Source of the DNA: Compostimonas suwonensis
Lineage (GTDB): Bacteria > Actinomycetota > Actinomycetes > Actinomycetales > Microbacteriaceae
NCBI RefSeq assembly: GCF_002797855.1
Contig: NZ_PGFB01000001.1
Span: 496,001 to 560,000 of the forward strand
Length of the DNA: 64,000 nucleotides
Direction of reading: 5' to 3'
In this document: positions 17,328 through 26,544 of the stretch, one piece after another
How positions within the stretch are numbered: the first letter of the stretch is position 1
Layout of the letters: each line of letters begins with the position of its first letter
Notes under the pieces: model-generated
What the model saw: only the letters and a program-made list of their open reading frames with translations
Told to the model about the DNA's origin: nothing
Databases searched by the model: none
Position numbers and translations under genes: made by a program

Positions 17328-18593
17328 ATGAAATGGAAGATTCCTGCGGCCACGGCCGCAGCGTTCGCGCTCGTGGTGGTCGCGGCTCCCGCCGCTCACG
17401 CCGCGGCCACGGACTGCACGACCGAGCTGTCGAACACCACGGTGGGAGAGCTCACGGTTCCGGCCGGCGAGACCTGCGTCCTCGGCGCCGTGACCGTCGA
17501 AGGGTCGATCACCGTCGGTGAGGACGCCTGGCTCGACGCCACCGATGCCGTGATCGAGGGTGATGTCATCGGCACCGACGCCTACGGCATCCTGATCGAC
17601 GGCACGAGCGTCGCCGGCGATGTCGTGTCGTATTCGGCAGGCACCCGCAACGGGTTCCTGTACCTCTACGACCTGGCGGTCGGCGGCAGTGTCGAAGCCG
17701 GCGGGATCGACGTCGAGATCAGCGACAGTGCGATCAGCGGAGGCCTCTCGACCCTCGCCGCGAACTATGTCACGGTCCTTCGCACGACCGTCGGCACGGA
17801 TGCCGAGATCGCCGACAGCGACTACGGAGTCGATGTGAGCGGCGCGATCATCACGGGCTCGCTCTCGGTGACAGGCAGCTCGCGCGACGTGCTGATCGGC
17901 GCGACGGCAGACGGCGCGCCCGCCCAGTGGGGCAACACGGTCGGCGGCGACGTGACGCTGGCGGGCAACTCGGGAAACCTGCGCCTGGCGGGTTCGACGG
18001 TCGGCGGGACGATCACCCTCGACGCGAACACGCCGGCCGCGGGCTTCGGTTCGGGCAACTCCGCGGCCGCCGTCGTCGGCGACTTCACGGGAACCCCTGC
18101 CGCGCCGGCGGCGGACGGCGACCAGTCGGTTGCCGTCATCGTTCCCGCGCCGCGTCCCGGCGAGCTGAGCTGGAGCCTCGAGGGAACGGGTTCGCTCGTC
18201 GACCTCGGGATAGCACAGGAACAGGGCGATCACTTCTCCGCCACGGGCTCGCTCGTGCCGGTGCGTGTGACGGACACCCGCATCGACGCGCCGAGCTGGT
18301 CGGTCTCCGCCCAGCTCAGTGACTTCGTCGCGGGTGACCAGACGGTGTCGGGCAAGTACCTCGGATGGACGCCCGTCCTTCTCGAGAACGACGGTGGCGC
18401 CGTCGCCGGTGCTGCGATCGCATCCGGCTTCACCCAGGGCGACGGTCTCTCGGTCGCGCGCACGCTGGGCTCGGCCGACGCCGGGCACGTGCGGGGTTCG
18501 GCGGTTCTCGGCGCCGAGCTCGACCTGAAGCTGCCGCTCTCCGTCGGCCAGGGCACCTACAACGCCACGCTGACCCTCACCGGGCTCAGCTAG
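17328..18593 (+). CDS. Secreted WxL-domain protein with beta-helical N-terminal part
   Basis: 421 residues. A Sec signal peptide ends near AHA-AAT (residue 25). Residues about 30-250 repeat short beta-strand turns (TVGGDVTLAG, LRLAGSTVGGTITLDA) typical of a right-handed beta-helix. Residues about 275-421 match the WxL cell-wall-binding domain: ELSWSLEG supplies the W-x-L motif, followed by WSVSAQLSDFV, YLGWTP and a final LPLSVGQGTYNATLTLTG. AGGAGA precedes the ATG. In Firmicutes, WxL proteins bind peptidoglycan non-covalently and pair with a DUF916 membrane protein; the next gene here is such a partner. Confidence 0.82.
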   Translation: MKWKIPAATAAAFALVVVAAPAAHAAATDCTTELSNTTVGELTVPAGETCVLGAVTVEGSITVGEDAWLDATDAVIEGDVIGTDAYGILIDGTSVAGDVVSYSAGTRNGFLYLYDLAVGGSVEAGGIDVEISDSAISGGLSTLAANYVTVLRTTVGTDAEIADSDYGVDVSGAIITGSLSVTGSSRDVLIGATADGAPAQWGNTVGGDVTLAGNSGNLRLAGSTVGGTITLDANTPAAGFGSGNSAAAVVGDFTGTPAAPAADGDQSVAVIVPAPRPGELSWSLEGTGSLVDLGIAQEQGDHFSATGSLVPVRVTDTRIDAPSWSVSAQLSDFVAGDQTVSGKYLGWTPVLLENDGGAVAGAAIASGFTQGDGLSVARTLGSADAGHVRGSAVLGAELDLKLPLSVGQGTYNATLTLTGLS

Positions 18594-18608
18594 GCGGCAG
18601 AGAACACC

Positions 18609-18644
18609 CGCCGGTCGGACCGTCCGTTGACGGCCCGACCGGCG
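18609..18644 (+). terminator. Hairpin between the WxL gene and its partner
   Basis: CGCCGGTCGGACCGTC pairs with GACGGCCCGACCGGCG (15 of 16) around a CGTT loop, sixteen bases after the WxL stop. Confidence 0.7.
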
Positions 18645-18705
18645 TACCTCGTGCTCGTGCGGCACGACGAACCGGTTCCGATCCCAGAGAAAGCAGGAGA
18701 AACCC

Positions 18706-19893
18706 ATGGTCTTCACACGGTCTCGTCGTGGCGGGCGGCCGAATCCGCTCTCGCGTGTGCATGCGTACGCCGCGGCCGCTGGGCTCGCCATGCTCCTGGT
18801 GCTCCCGCTCGCAGGCGTCGCCGCCGCGGAGGCCGTCGACGATCCTGCTGCGACCTCGTCACCGGTCACGTGGGGAGTGCGGCCGGCCGACACCATCCAC
18901 GGCGCCGGGCGCCCCAACTACGTCTTCGACCTCGACCCGGGCGAGACCCTCGACGACGCCATGGTCGTCTCGAACTACACGGAGCAGCCCCTCACCTTCC
19001 GCATCTACGCCGCCGACGGTTTCATCGCCGAGTCGGGACAGCTCGACCTGCTCCCGGCGGGCGAGCAGTCCACCGCGCTGGGCAGCTGGATCGACTTCGA
19101 GAGCGACGAGGTGACCGTGACCGGCGGCGGAACCGTCACCGTTCCGTTCACCCTTGCGATCCCCGCCGATGCGACACCCGGGGACTACGCGGCCGGCGTC
19201 GTCTCGTCGATGCTCGTCAGCACGACGGAGGGCGTCGCCGTCGACCGGCGCCTCGGCTCTCGGATGCACGTGCGGGTCGCCGGGGAGCTCGCGCCCCGGC
19301 TCGAGATCGCGGATTTCTCGGTGTCGTACGACGGTGGGCTGAACCCCTTCGCGCCGGGAGCGGCCACCGTGGAATACACGATGACCAACACGGGCAACAC
19401 GCGTATCGCCGCCGGCTCGGCCCTCGTCGTCGACGGTGTCTGGGGGATCGGGGCCACGCCGGCGAGCGGCCTCGGCGGGCGGGAGCTGCTCCCGGGAGGC
19501 TCGTACACGCAGACCGTCACCGTCGACGGGATCTGGCCGCTCCTCGTCGCGAACGCCCGGCTCGTCGTCACCGGTGAGGTCATCACGGAGGGGGGCGCCT
19601 CGACGACCGAGGCTCCCGCCGTGCCGGATGCCACGGCGAGCGGCACGGTCGCCGCCGTGCCGTGGGGGGCTCTCATCCTGCTCGCTCTTCTCGGCGCCCT
19701 CGTCGTGCTCGTCGTGCTCCGTGTTCGTCGTCGTCGTGCCGACGCCGAGAGGAAGATCGCCGCGGCCGTCGACAGGGCGCTCACCGAGGCCCGCGCCACC
19801 GCGGCCACCGCGGCCGGTGCGGATGCCGATGTGCAGAGCACGACCGGCGCCAGCGCCGCGGCCGCCGACGAGGCCCTCGCGGAACGGAGATGA
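18706..19893 (+). CDS. DUF916-type WxL-interacting membrane protein
   Basis: 395 residues: signal peptide to about residue 43, an extracellular part with the DUF916 hallmarks (TWGVRPADTI, FDLDPGETLDDAMVVSNYTEQ, FRIYAADGF, GSWIDF, VPFTLAIPADATPGDYAAGVVSS), a second beta domain, one transmembrane helix near 325-343 (WGALILLALLGALVVLVVL), then a positively charged, Ala-rich cytoplasmic tail. AGGAGA lies before the ATG. In Firmicutes such proteins bridge WxL partners to the membrane and peptidoglycan; placement right after the WxL gene supports the same pairing here. Confidence 0.85.
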   Translation: MVFTRSRRGGRPNPLSRVHAYAAAAGLAMLLVLPLAGVAAAEAVDDPAATSSPVTWGVRPADTIHGAGRPNYVFDLDPGETLDDAMVVSNYTEQPLTFRIYAADGFIAESGQLDLLPAGEQSTALGSWIDFESDEVTVTGGGTVTVPFTLAIPADATPGDYAAGVVSSMLVSTTEGVAVDRRLGSRMHVRVAGELAPRLEIADFSVSYDGGLNPFAPGAATVEYTMTNTGNTRIAAGSALVVDGVWGIGATPASGLGGRELLPGGSYTQTVTVDGIWPLLVANARLVVTGEVITEGGASTTEAPAVPDATASGTVAAVPWGALILLALLGALVVLVVLRVRRRRADAERKIAAAVDRALTEARATAATAAGADADVQSTTGASAAAADEALAERR

Positions 19894-19936
19894 AGCCGAC
19901 GCCGCCCCGGTGACCTCGAACCGGCAGAATGGCCGT

Positions 19937-20863
19937 ATGGGTGGTGTGCTGGTCGGGTTCGCGGTGATCGGCGTCGTCATCCTCGTGGGCTACATCGTCG
20001 GCAGGATCGGCATCGTCGGCCCCGACGGAGCCCGGGTGATGAGCAGGATCGCCTTCTTCGTGACCAACCCCGCGCTGCTGTTCACGGTGCTCGCCGACGC
20101 GGATCTGCACATCCTGTTCTCCTCGTTCGTCGTCGTCGCGCTTCTCGCCGCAGTGGCCTGCGCGGCCCTCTATGTGCTCGCGAGCCGCCTGTTCTTCCGC
20201 CGGCCGGTCGCCGAGACGACGATCGGCGCTCTCGGCGCGTCCTACGTGAACGCCAACAACATCGGCATCCCCGTGGCCGTCTACGTGCTGGGCGACCCGC
20301 AGTACGTCGCGCCCGTGTTGCTGCTGCAGCTGCTGCTCTTCGCCCCGACCGGGCTCACGGTGCTCGACATCTCGTCATCCGCGGGCCGGGTCTCGGTCGG
20401 CTCGATCCTCACCCAGCCGCTGCGCAACCCCATGATCATCGCCTCGGCTCTCGGCGTTGTCGTCGCGGTGACGGGTGTCGCCCTGCCCGACGCCGTCTAC
20501 GCCCCCTTCGAGGTGCTCGGCGGTGCCGCGGTGCCGCTCGTGCTCATGTCGTTCGGCATGTCGCTGCACGGCAGCAAGCCGTTCCGTGCGGGCACCGGGC
20601 GCAAGGAGATCGCCGCCTCCTCGCTGCTCAAGGCCGTGGTCATGCCGATCGTCGCCTATCTCCTGGCGCGCTTCGTCTTCGGCCTCGACGGAGTGCAGCT
20701 CTTCGCGGCCGTGGTGCTCGCGGCCCTGCCGACGGCGCAGAACATCTTCAACTTCGCGAGCCGCTACGAGCGCGGTGAGGCGGTCGCCCGAGACACGGTG
20801 CTCATCACGACCCTGCTCGCGGTGCCCGTGCTGCTCGTGGTCGCGGCGCTCCTCGCGCCCTGA
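19937..20863 (+). CDS. AEC-family (auxin efflux carrier-like) transporter
   Basis: 308 residues with about ten predicted membrane helices in two inverted halves. The conserved NANNIGIPVAVYVLG segment near residue 112 and LPTAQNIFNFA near 270 are the substrate-site crossover motifs of the AEC/malate-permease family. The ATG at 19937 follows a CAGAAT box by six bases, consistent with a leaderless mRNA; an in-frame GTG at 19910 would add nine residues. Family members export or import organic acids. It is not clearly linked to either neighbour. Confidence 0.9.
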   Translation: MGGVLVGFAVIGVVILVGYIVGRIGIVGPDGARVMSRIAFFVTNPALLFTVLADADLHILFSSFVVVALLAAVACAALYVLASRLFFRRPVAETTIGALGASYVNANNIGIPVAVYVLGDPQYVAPVLLLQLLLFAPTGLTVLDISSSAGRVSVGSILTQPLRNPMIIASALGVVVAVTGVALPDAVYAPFEVLGGAAVPLVLMSFGMSLHGSKPFRAGTGRKEIAASSLLKAVVMPIVAYLLARFVFGLDGVQLFAAVVLAALPTAQNIFNFASRYERGEAVARDTVLITTLLAVPVLLVVAALLAP

Positions 20864-20883
20864 GCCGGCTCCCCACCTCGCTT

Positions 20884-20937
20884 GAGGTACTCAAAACGAC
20901 GGAGGTACTCAAAACGACGGAGGTACTCAAAACGACG
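20884..20937. repeat. Three tandem copies of an 18-bp unit
   Basis: GAGGTACTCAAAACGACG repeats exactly three times. The unit is the outer end of the family A palindrome that follows, so the left end of that element has been tandemly amplified. Confidence 0.95.
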
Positions 20938-21009
20938 GAGATTCCGCCGAAAACAGCCCGTTTGGATGCCGAAACCGCTCCTGCAGCGAGAAACTCCGTC
21001 GTTTTGAGT
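20925..21009. repeat. Palindromic element, family A copy 2
   Basis: 85 bp with perfect 16-bp arms ACTCAAAACGACGGAG and CTCCGTCGTTTTGAGT. Interior GGATGCCGAAACCG resembles the centre of other copies. It lies between the AEC gene and the MetE-like gene. Confidence 0.9.
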
Positions 21010-21010
21010 G

Positions 21011-21046
21011 GGGCTTGAGGGGCTTGAGGGGCTTGAGGGGCTCGAG
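21011..21046. repeat. Four tandem 9-bp units on the right side of copy 2
   Basis: GGGCTTGAG three times and GGGCTCGAG once, starting two bases after the palindrome. Together with the 18-bp triplication on the left it frames the element with slippage-type arrays. Confidence 0.9.
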
Positions 21047-21115
21047 TGGCCTGAGCGGAGCCGAGGGAGAGCGGGCGGCCGTGACCCGGGTGCGCACCGG
21101 TCGTAGGGTGAGAGC

Positions 21116-22183
21116 ATGAGCGAGACGACGCAGAAGCCCCGGGGCGCCCACCTCGTCGGAAGCATCAACCTGCCCGATGCCGAGACGACCTTCCGAACGG
21201 TGAGCGCGCATCTCGGGCCGCAGCTGAGACGGATCCCCGACGGCGAGGTCGGCGACCGCTTCTACTGGATCCAGTTCCAGAAGGACTACTTCGACAGCAC
21301 CCCCGGCCTCTCCCGGGTCGGCGACATCCCCGTGCTCATCCGCGACCGCTTCGACGCCCGACCGCTGCGCGTTGACGAGGGTGTGGACGCCTCGACGCTC
21401 ACGTTCCCCTCCCTCGGCTACGCGGATGCCGCGATCGACTCCTACGCGCGGTTCTCCGCTCTGCGCGCCGAGGGCGTCATCGCTCCCGGCACGCGCTTCC
21501 AGGTCTGCCTGCCGACTCCCGCCGGAGTGGTCGGCAGCTTCTTCGTGGCATCCGACCGCGCGGCCGTCGAGCCCGTCTACGAGCGCGCCCTCTTCCGCGA
21601 GCTGGGCCGCATCCTCGAGGCGATCCCGCACGACGACCTGGCGATCCAGTGGGACACGGCGCTCGAGTTCGGCCTGCTCGAGGGCGCCGTCATCCGCGAG
21701 AACCGGCTGACCGCGTGGTTCGACGACGTGCTCGGCGGTGTCGTCGAACGAGCCGTGCGGCAGGCCTCGGCGGTGCCCGCCGACGTCGAGGTGGGCTATC
21801 ACCTCTGCTACGGCGACGTCGAGGAGCACCATTTCACCGAGCCTCGGGATGCCGGCATGCTCGCCGATGTGCTGAGCGGGGTGTTCGCGGCATCCACCCG
21901 GCCCATCTCGTGGGTGCACCTGCCGGTGCCGATCGACCGCGACGACGACGCCTTCTTCGCCCCGCTCGACGCCGTGGAGTGGCCGGCCGCGACCGAGATC
22001 TACCTCGGCCTGCTGCACCATGAGGACGGCACGGAGGGCGCAGGGCGCCGCATCGCGACGGCCCGTCGGCACGTGCCCGGCTTCGGCGTCGCGACGGAGT
22101 GCGGCTTCGGCCGCGGGCCGCGCGAGCGCACCGAGTCGCTGCTCGACCTGCACGCGGCGATCGCCGCGCCCGTCGAGCGCTGA
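21116..22183 (+). CDS. UROD/MetE-like superfamily protein
   Basis: 355 residues. The sequence opens with GAHLVGSINLPDAETTFRTV and contains RIPDGEVGDRFYWIQ, GYHLCYGDVEEHHF and VATECGFGRGPRER, which recall the barrel and the late Cys-containing motif of cobalamin-independent methionine synthase relatives. It is about half the length of MetE, so it is not a complete methionine synthase. TAGGGT lies exactly six bases before the ATG, pointing to a leaderless transcript. It is a stand-alone gene before a LacI locus. The specific reaction is not recognisable. Confidence 0.65.
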   Translation: MSETTQKPRGAHLVGSINLPDAETTFRTVSAHLGPQLRRIPDGEVGDRFYWIQFQKDYFDSTPGLSRVGDIPVLIRDRFDARPLRVDEGVDASTLTFPSLGYADAAIDSYARFSALRAEGVIAPGTRFQVCLPTPAGVVGSFFVASDRAAVEPVYERALFRELGRILEAIPHDDLAIQWDTALEFGLLEGAVIRENRLTAWFDDVLGGVVERAVRQASAVPADVEVGYHLCYGDVEEHHFTEPRDAGMLADVLSGVFAASTRPISWVHLPVPIDRDDDAFFAPLDAVEWPAATEIYLGLLHHEDGTEGAGRRIATARRHVPGFGVATECGFGRGPRERTESLLDLHAAIAAPVER

Positions 22184-22231
22184 GCCGCTCTCCCGGCGGC
22201 CGACGAGGCCACCGTGAGCCGCTATACCCCC

Positions 22232-22278
22232 TTGACTGGGGTCACTAAACCGGTATAACCTCGCCTAAACCGGTTCAA
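22232..22278 (+). promoter_or_regulatory. Promoter with two LacI-type operators
   Basis: TTGACT (22232-22237), a 16-base spacer and TATAAC (22254-22259) form a strong promoter. CTAAACCGGTATAA (22245-22258) covers the -10 box and CTAAACCGGTTCAA (22265-22278) covers the start point. Both have the central CCGG symmetry of LacI/GalR operators, with centres 20 bp apart, i.e. the same DNA face. The regulator gene starts 68 bases downstream, so self-repression is likely. Confidence 0.75.
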
Positions 22279-22346
22279 GACGCCCCTCATTCGGGGCACA
22301 TGGCCCATTCGGGGAGCCGGTCGCAGACTCGACGAGGAGGATCGCG

Positions 22347-23372
22347 GTGACCGCTCGCAAGCTCACGATCGCGGATGTCGCGGAGCGCGCCGGTGTGAGC
22401 AAGGGCCTCGTGTCCTTCGCGCTCAACGACCGCCCCGGCGTCGCTCCGGCCACGCGGGAGCGCATCCTCCGGATCGCGAGCGAGATGGGCTGGTCGCCCA
22501 GCCTGCGGGCCCGGTCGTTGTCGACGCGCCGCTCCTTCGCCCTGGGCCTCGTGATCGCCCGCGATCCCGAGGTGATCGGTTCGGACCCCTTCTTCCCCTC
22601 CTTCATAGCCGGCGTCGAGAGCGTTCTCTCCACAGAAGGCCGCGTTCTCGTCCTGAGCGTCGTGCCCGACCAGGAGGCTGAGCTCATGACCTACAAGAGC
22701 CTCGTCGCCGACGGCCGTGTCGACGGCGTCTTCGTGAGCGATCTGCGGCACGACGACATCCGCATCCCTGTGCTCGAGGAGCTCGGCATCCCCGCGGTGA
22801 CGCTCGGCGTGCCCGACGTGCCGAGCCCGTTCCCCGCGGTGACGATCGACGACGCCGTGGGCATCCGCGCCGCCGTCGAGCACCTCGTGGCCCTCGGTCA
22901 CACGCGCATCGCGCACGTCGCCGGCGCCGCCCGCTTCCTGCACGGCTCGCGTCGCCGTGGCGCCTTCGAACAGGCCATGCGGGATGCGGGCCTCGAGGCC
23001 GGCCAGTCCGTCGACACCGATTTCTCGATCGCGGAGGGCTCGGCGGCGACGCGCCGTCTGCTCGCCCAGGCGGAGCGCCCCACGGCGATCATCTACGCCA
23101 ATGACCCCATGGCGATCGCCGGCCTCGCGGTGGCGCAGGAGCTCGGTCTCCGGGTGCCGCACGATCTGTCGATCACGGGTTTCGACGACACCGACATCTC
23201 CCGCTATGTCTTCCCGGCCCTCACGACGGTCGGCACCGACCCCGCCGAATGGGGCCGCGCTGCGGCCCGGAGCCTTCTGCGACTCATGGAGGCCGGCGAG
23301 TCGGATGATGTCGCACTGCCCAGCGCAGAACTCGTCGTCCGGCGTTCCACCGCCGCGCCGGGGCGGCCCTGA
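22347..23372 (+). CDS. LacI-family transcriptional regulator
   Basis: 341 residues. The N-terminal helix-turn-helix KLTIADVAERAGVSKGLVSFALN and the hinge region RERILRIASEMGWSPSLRARSL are typical. The remainder is a periplasmic-binding-like sugar sensor (FFPSFIAGVESVL, VTIDDAVGIRAAVEHLVALG, HDLSITGFDDTDISRYVFPALTTV). GTG start with AGGAGG about seven bases upstream. It leads a plus-strand series with a sugar ABC transporter and a GH130 enzyme, so it probably represses them in the absence of the imported glycoside. Operators are described at 22245-22278. Confidence 0.93.
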   Translation: MTARKLTIADVAERAGVSKGLVSFALNDRPGVAPATRERILRIASEMGWSPSLRARSLSTRRSFALGLVIARDPEVIGSDPFFPSFIAGVESVLSTEGRVLVLSVVPDQEAELMTYKSLVADGRVDGVFVSDLRHDDIRIPVLEELGIPAVTLGVPDVPSPFPAVTIDDAVGIRAAVEHLVALGHTRIAHVAGAARFLHGSRRRGAFEQAMRDAGLEAGQSVDTDFSIAEGSAATRRLLAQAERPTAIIYANDPMAIAGLAVAQELGLRVPHDLSITGFDDTDISRYVFPALTTVGTDPAEWGRAAARSLLRLMEAGESDDVALPSAELVVRRSTAAPGRP

Positions 23373-23430
23373 CACCTCACCACACAACGTCTCCGGCATC
23401 GGTGCCGGGGCACACGATTGGAGAACGATC

Positions 23431-24732
23431 ATGAACGGCTCACAACAGAGCAGGCGACTCCGACTCACGATGGCCGCGGCGGCAGCGGCCTCACTCCTCG
23501 CGCTCACGGCATGCTCCTCCGGCGGCGGAGGCGGCTCCACGGAAGCCCGCGGCGACATCACCATCTGGTATTCGAACAACGAGCAGGAGGTCGCCTGGGG
23601 CAAGCAGATGGTCGAGGCCTGGAACGCCGACAACCCCGACGAGCAGATCAAGGCCCAGGAGATCCCGGCCGGAACGAGCAGCGAAGAGGTCATCGGCGCC
23701 GCGATCGCCGCGGGCAACGCGCCCTGCCTCATCTTCAACACGGCTCCGGCGGCCGTTCCCCAGTTCGAGAAGCAGGGCGGCCTCGTCTCGCTCTCGAGCT
23801 TCTCCGACGGCGACTCCTACATCGAGGAGCGCAGCGGCGACATCGCCCAGCAGTACACCTCGGCCGACGGCCAGTACTTCCAGATGCCCTGGAAGTCGAA
23901 CCCGGTCATGATCTTCTACAACAAGGACATGTTCGCGCAGGCCGGCCTCGACCCCGAGAATCCCGAGCTGTCGACGTACGACGACTTCCTCGCGACATCC
24001 AAGGCCCTCGTCGACGCGGGAGCGGCCCCGTTCGCCATCAGCCCGGCGCCCACGAGCGAGTACTTCCAGAACTGGTTCGACTTCTACCCGCTCTACGCGG
24101 CGGAGACCGGCGGAACCCAGCTCGTCGAAGACGGCGCGGCCACTTTCGACGACGCGGACGGCCAGGCGGTCGCCGAGTTCTGGAAGACGCTCTACAGCGA
24201 CGGCTACTCCAACAAGGAGCAGTACCAGGGCGACTCCTTCGCCGACGGCCAGTCGGCCATGGCGATCGTCGGACCGTGGGCCATCTCGGTCTACGGCGAC
24301 GACGTGAACTGGGGCGCCGTTCCGGTTCCCACCTCGCAGGGCATCGCCGCCGACGAGACCTACACCTTCAGCGATGCGAAGAACATCGGGCTCTACAGCG
24401 CGTGCGAGAACCAGGGCACCGCGTGGGATGTGCTCAAGTTCGCGACGAGCGAGGAGCAAGACGGCAAGCTCCTCGAGATGACCGGCCAGATGCCGATCCG
24501 ACAGGATCTCGCCACCACCTATGCCGACTATTTCAGCGCGAACCCCGCCTACCAGCAGTTCGGCGACCAGGCCGCGCGCACCGTCGAGGTGCCCAACGTG
24601 TCGAACTCGGTCGCGGTCTGGCAGGCCCTGCGCGACGCGTACACGAAGGCCGTGATCTCCGGCGAGGGAGATCTGGACTCGGCCCTCAGCGGCGCCGCCG
24701 ACAAGATCAACACCCTCGTGGGCCAGCAGTAG
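23431..24732 (+). CDS. Sugar ABC transporter substrate-binding lipoprotein
   Basis: 433 residues of the extracellular solute-binding protein family 1 type. The lipobox LTACS falls near residue 26, followed by a Gly/Ser linker and the mature start GDITIWYSNNEQEVAWGKQMVEAWN. The central WKSNPVMIFYNKDMFAQAGLDP and later GQSAMAIVGPWA are characteristic of oligosaccharide binders. It would deliver the ligand to the two permeases that follow (gaps of 8 and -4 bases). No ATPase is encoded nearby, so a shared MsiK-type ATPase is presumably used. Confidence 0.93.
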   Translation: MNGSQQSRRLRLTMAAAAAASLLALTACSSGGGGGSTEARGDITIWYSNNEQEVAWGKQMVEAWNADNPDEQIKAQEIPAGTSSEEVIGAAIAAGNAPCLIFNTAPAAVPQFEKQGGLVSLSSFSDGDSYIEERSGDIAQQYTSADGQYFQMPWKSNPVMIFYNKDMFAQAGLDPENPELSTYDDFLATSKALVDAGAAPFAISPAPTSEYFQNWFDFYPLYAAETGGTQLVEDGAATFDDADGQAVAEFWKTLYSDGYSNKEQYQGDSFADGQSAMAIVGPWAISVYGDDVNWGAVPVPTSQGIAADETYTFSDAKNIGLYSACENQGTAWDVLKFATSEEQDGKLLEMTGQMPIRQDLATTYADYFSANPAYQQFGDQAARTVEVPNVSNSVAVWQALRDAYTKAVISGEGDLDSALSGAADKINTLVGQQ

Positions 24733-24740
24733 GTGCTGCC

Positions 24741-25712
24741 ATGTCGACGCAGAGTGTCGCTCCCGCGCGAACGGGGGCTCCGAGCGGGGCCCCCGGCCGC
24801 GGCGCACGCCGGCCCGGCCGCCGAACGGGCCGCCGGCGCATCCTCGGCAAGAACCCCATCGGGCTCCTGCTCAGTGCTCCCTATCTCGTCTTCGTTCTCG
24901 CGGTCTTCGCCTACCCGCTCGTCTTCGCGGTGTGGATGTCGTTCCACGACTACTTCTTCGCCGCTCCCGGCGCGCAGGTCGACCGGCCGTTCGTCGGCTT
25001 TGACAACTACGTGCAGGCGTTCACCGATCCCGCCGTCTGGAGGTCGTTCGGCAACGTCGGCATCTTCCTGCTGATCAACGTCCCGCTGACGGTCGTGCTC
25101 TCGCTCCTGCTCGCGACCGCGCTCAACAAGGTCGTGCGCTTCCGCACCTTCCTGCGGGTGAGCTACTACGTGCCGTACGTCACGGCGAGCGTGGCCGTCG
25201 TGGGCGTCTGGCTGTTCCTGTTCAGCGGCAGCGGGCTCGTCAACCAGCTCCTCGGGCCGCTCGCGCCCGATCCGTCCTGGCTCATCAACCCCAGCTGGGC
25301 GATGCCGACGATCGCGCTCTTCGTCACCTGGAAGCAGCTCGGCTTCTACATCCTGCTCTACCTGGCCGCGCTCCAGAACGTGCCGCAAGAGCTCTACGAA
25401 TCCGCGGCGACCGACGGCGCGGGCAAGGTGCGCTCGTTCTTCTCGGTGACCGTACCGGGTGTGCGTCCCGCCACCGTGCTCGTGCTGCTGCTGTCGACGG
25501 TCATCGGGGCCAACCTCTTCACCGAGCCCTACCTGCTGACGGGCGGCGGCGGGCCGAACGGGGCCTCGACCTCGCCGGTCTTCCTCATGTACCAGAAGGG
25601 CATCGAGCAGGGCACCCCGGATGTCGCGGCCGCGATCGGTGTCGTCCTCGTGCTCGTCGTGCTCGCCATCGCCTGGCTGCAGCGCAAGTTCGCGGGAGGT
25701 GACGAGTCATGA
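24741..25712 (+). CDS. Sugar ABC transporter permease, MalF type
   Basis: 323 residues. A 40-residue Arg/Pro/Gly-rich cytoplasmic N-terminus precedes about six membrane helices, from IGLLLSAPYLVFVLAVFAYP on. The EAA-type coupling loop is seen as ESAATDGAGKVRSFFSVTVPGVRP near residue 220. The final ATGA overlaps the next permease start, indicating translational coupling. It heterodimerises with the next gene product. Confidence 0.93.
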   Translation: MSTQSVAPARTGAPSGAPGRGARRPGRRTGRRRILGKNPIGLLLSAPYLVFVLAVFAYPLVFAVWMSFHDYFFAAPGAQVDRPFVGFDNYVQAFTDPAVWRSFGNVGIFLLINVPLTVVLSLLLATALNKVVRFRTFLRVSYYVPYVTASVAVVGVWLFLFSGSGLVNQLLGPLAPDPSWLINPSWAMPTIALFVTWKQLGFYILLYLAALQNVPQELYESAATDGAGKVRSFFSVTVPGVRPATVLVLLLSTVIGANLFTEPYLLTGGGGPNGASTSPVFLMYQKGIEQGTPDVAAAIGVVLVLVVLAIAWLQRKFAGGDES

Positions 25713-26542
25713 GCAGGTTCCAGACCGTGCTGCGCGCGATCGTCCTGACGATCGGGGCGCTCGCCTTCCTGTTCCCCTTCTACTACATGATCATCGGCTC
25801 GCTCCAGACGGAGCCGAACCCGACGCCGGCGGGCGCGTTCCCCGACCCGTCGAACCTGACCCTCGACAACTACACGCAGATCAACGAGCGGATCGACCTG
25901 TTGCAGGGGCTCGTCAACTCTGGAATCTTCACGGGCGGCGTCATCCTCGGCACGATCGTCTTCGGGGTGCTCGCCGGGTACGCGCTCGCCGTGCTTCAGT
26001 GGCGCGGCCGAGGGGTGACCTTCGCGCTCGCCCTGCTCGTGCAGGTCGTGCCGTTCCAGCTGCTGATGATCCCGCTCTACGTGATGATCGCGAGGGACTT
26101 CGGTCTCGCCGACAACTACCTCGGCATGATCCTGCCCTTCGCGATCAACTCGACGGCGGTCATCATCTTCCGCCAGTACTTCCTGCAGGTGCCCAAGGAG
26201 CTCTTCGACGCCGCGCGCATCGACGGCGCCAACGAGTTCAGGGTGCTCACGAGGATCGCGCTGCCGCTCGTGCGCCCGGCGCTCCTGACGGTCGTGCTGC
26301 TGACCTTCATCGGTCCGTGGAACGAGTTCCTCTGGCCCTTCCTCATCACCAAGGAAGCGGCTCTCCAACCCCTCGCGGTCTCGCTCGCCAACTACATCAG
26401 CAACGTGGCGGCGACCGCATCCAACCCATTCGGCGCCGTGCTCGCTGGCGCCGTCGTCCTCGCCGTTCCGGCCGTGGTGCTGTTCATCGTCTTCCAGCGG
26501 TACTTCACCTCGACCAACATCGGCTCCGGAGTGAAAGGCTGA
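25709..26542 (+). CDS. Sugar ABC transporter permease, MalG type
   Basis: 277 residues, six predicted helices, with the EAA-type loop FDAARIDGANEFRVLTRIALPLVRP near residue 170 and the C-terminal FQRYFTSTNIGSGVKG typical of carbohydrate permeases. The start overlaps the stop of the MalF-type gene by four bases. It ends two bases before the GH130 gene, so the enzyme is cotranscribed with the transporter. Confidence 0.94.
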   Translation: MSRFQTVLRAIVLTIGALAFLFPFYYMIIGSLQTEPNPTPAGAFPDPSNLTLDNYTQINERIDLLQGLVNSGIFTGGVILGTIVFGVLAGYALAVLQWRGRGVTFALALLVQVVPFQLLMIPLYVMIARDFGLADNYLGMILPFAINSTAVIIFRQYFLQVPKELFDAARIDGANEFRVLTRIALPLVRPALLTVVLLTFIGPWNEFLWPFLITKEAALQPLAVSLANYISNVAATASNPFGAVLAGAVVLAVPAVVLFIVFQRYFTSTNIGSGVKG

Positions 26543-26544
26543 TC

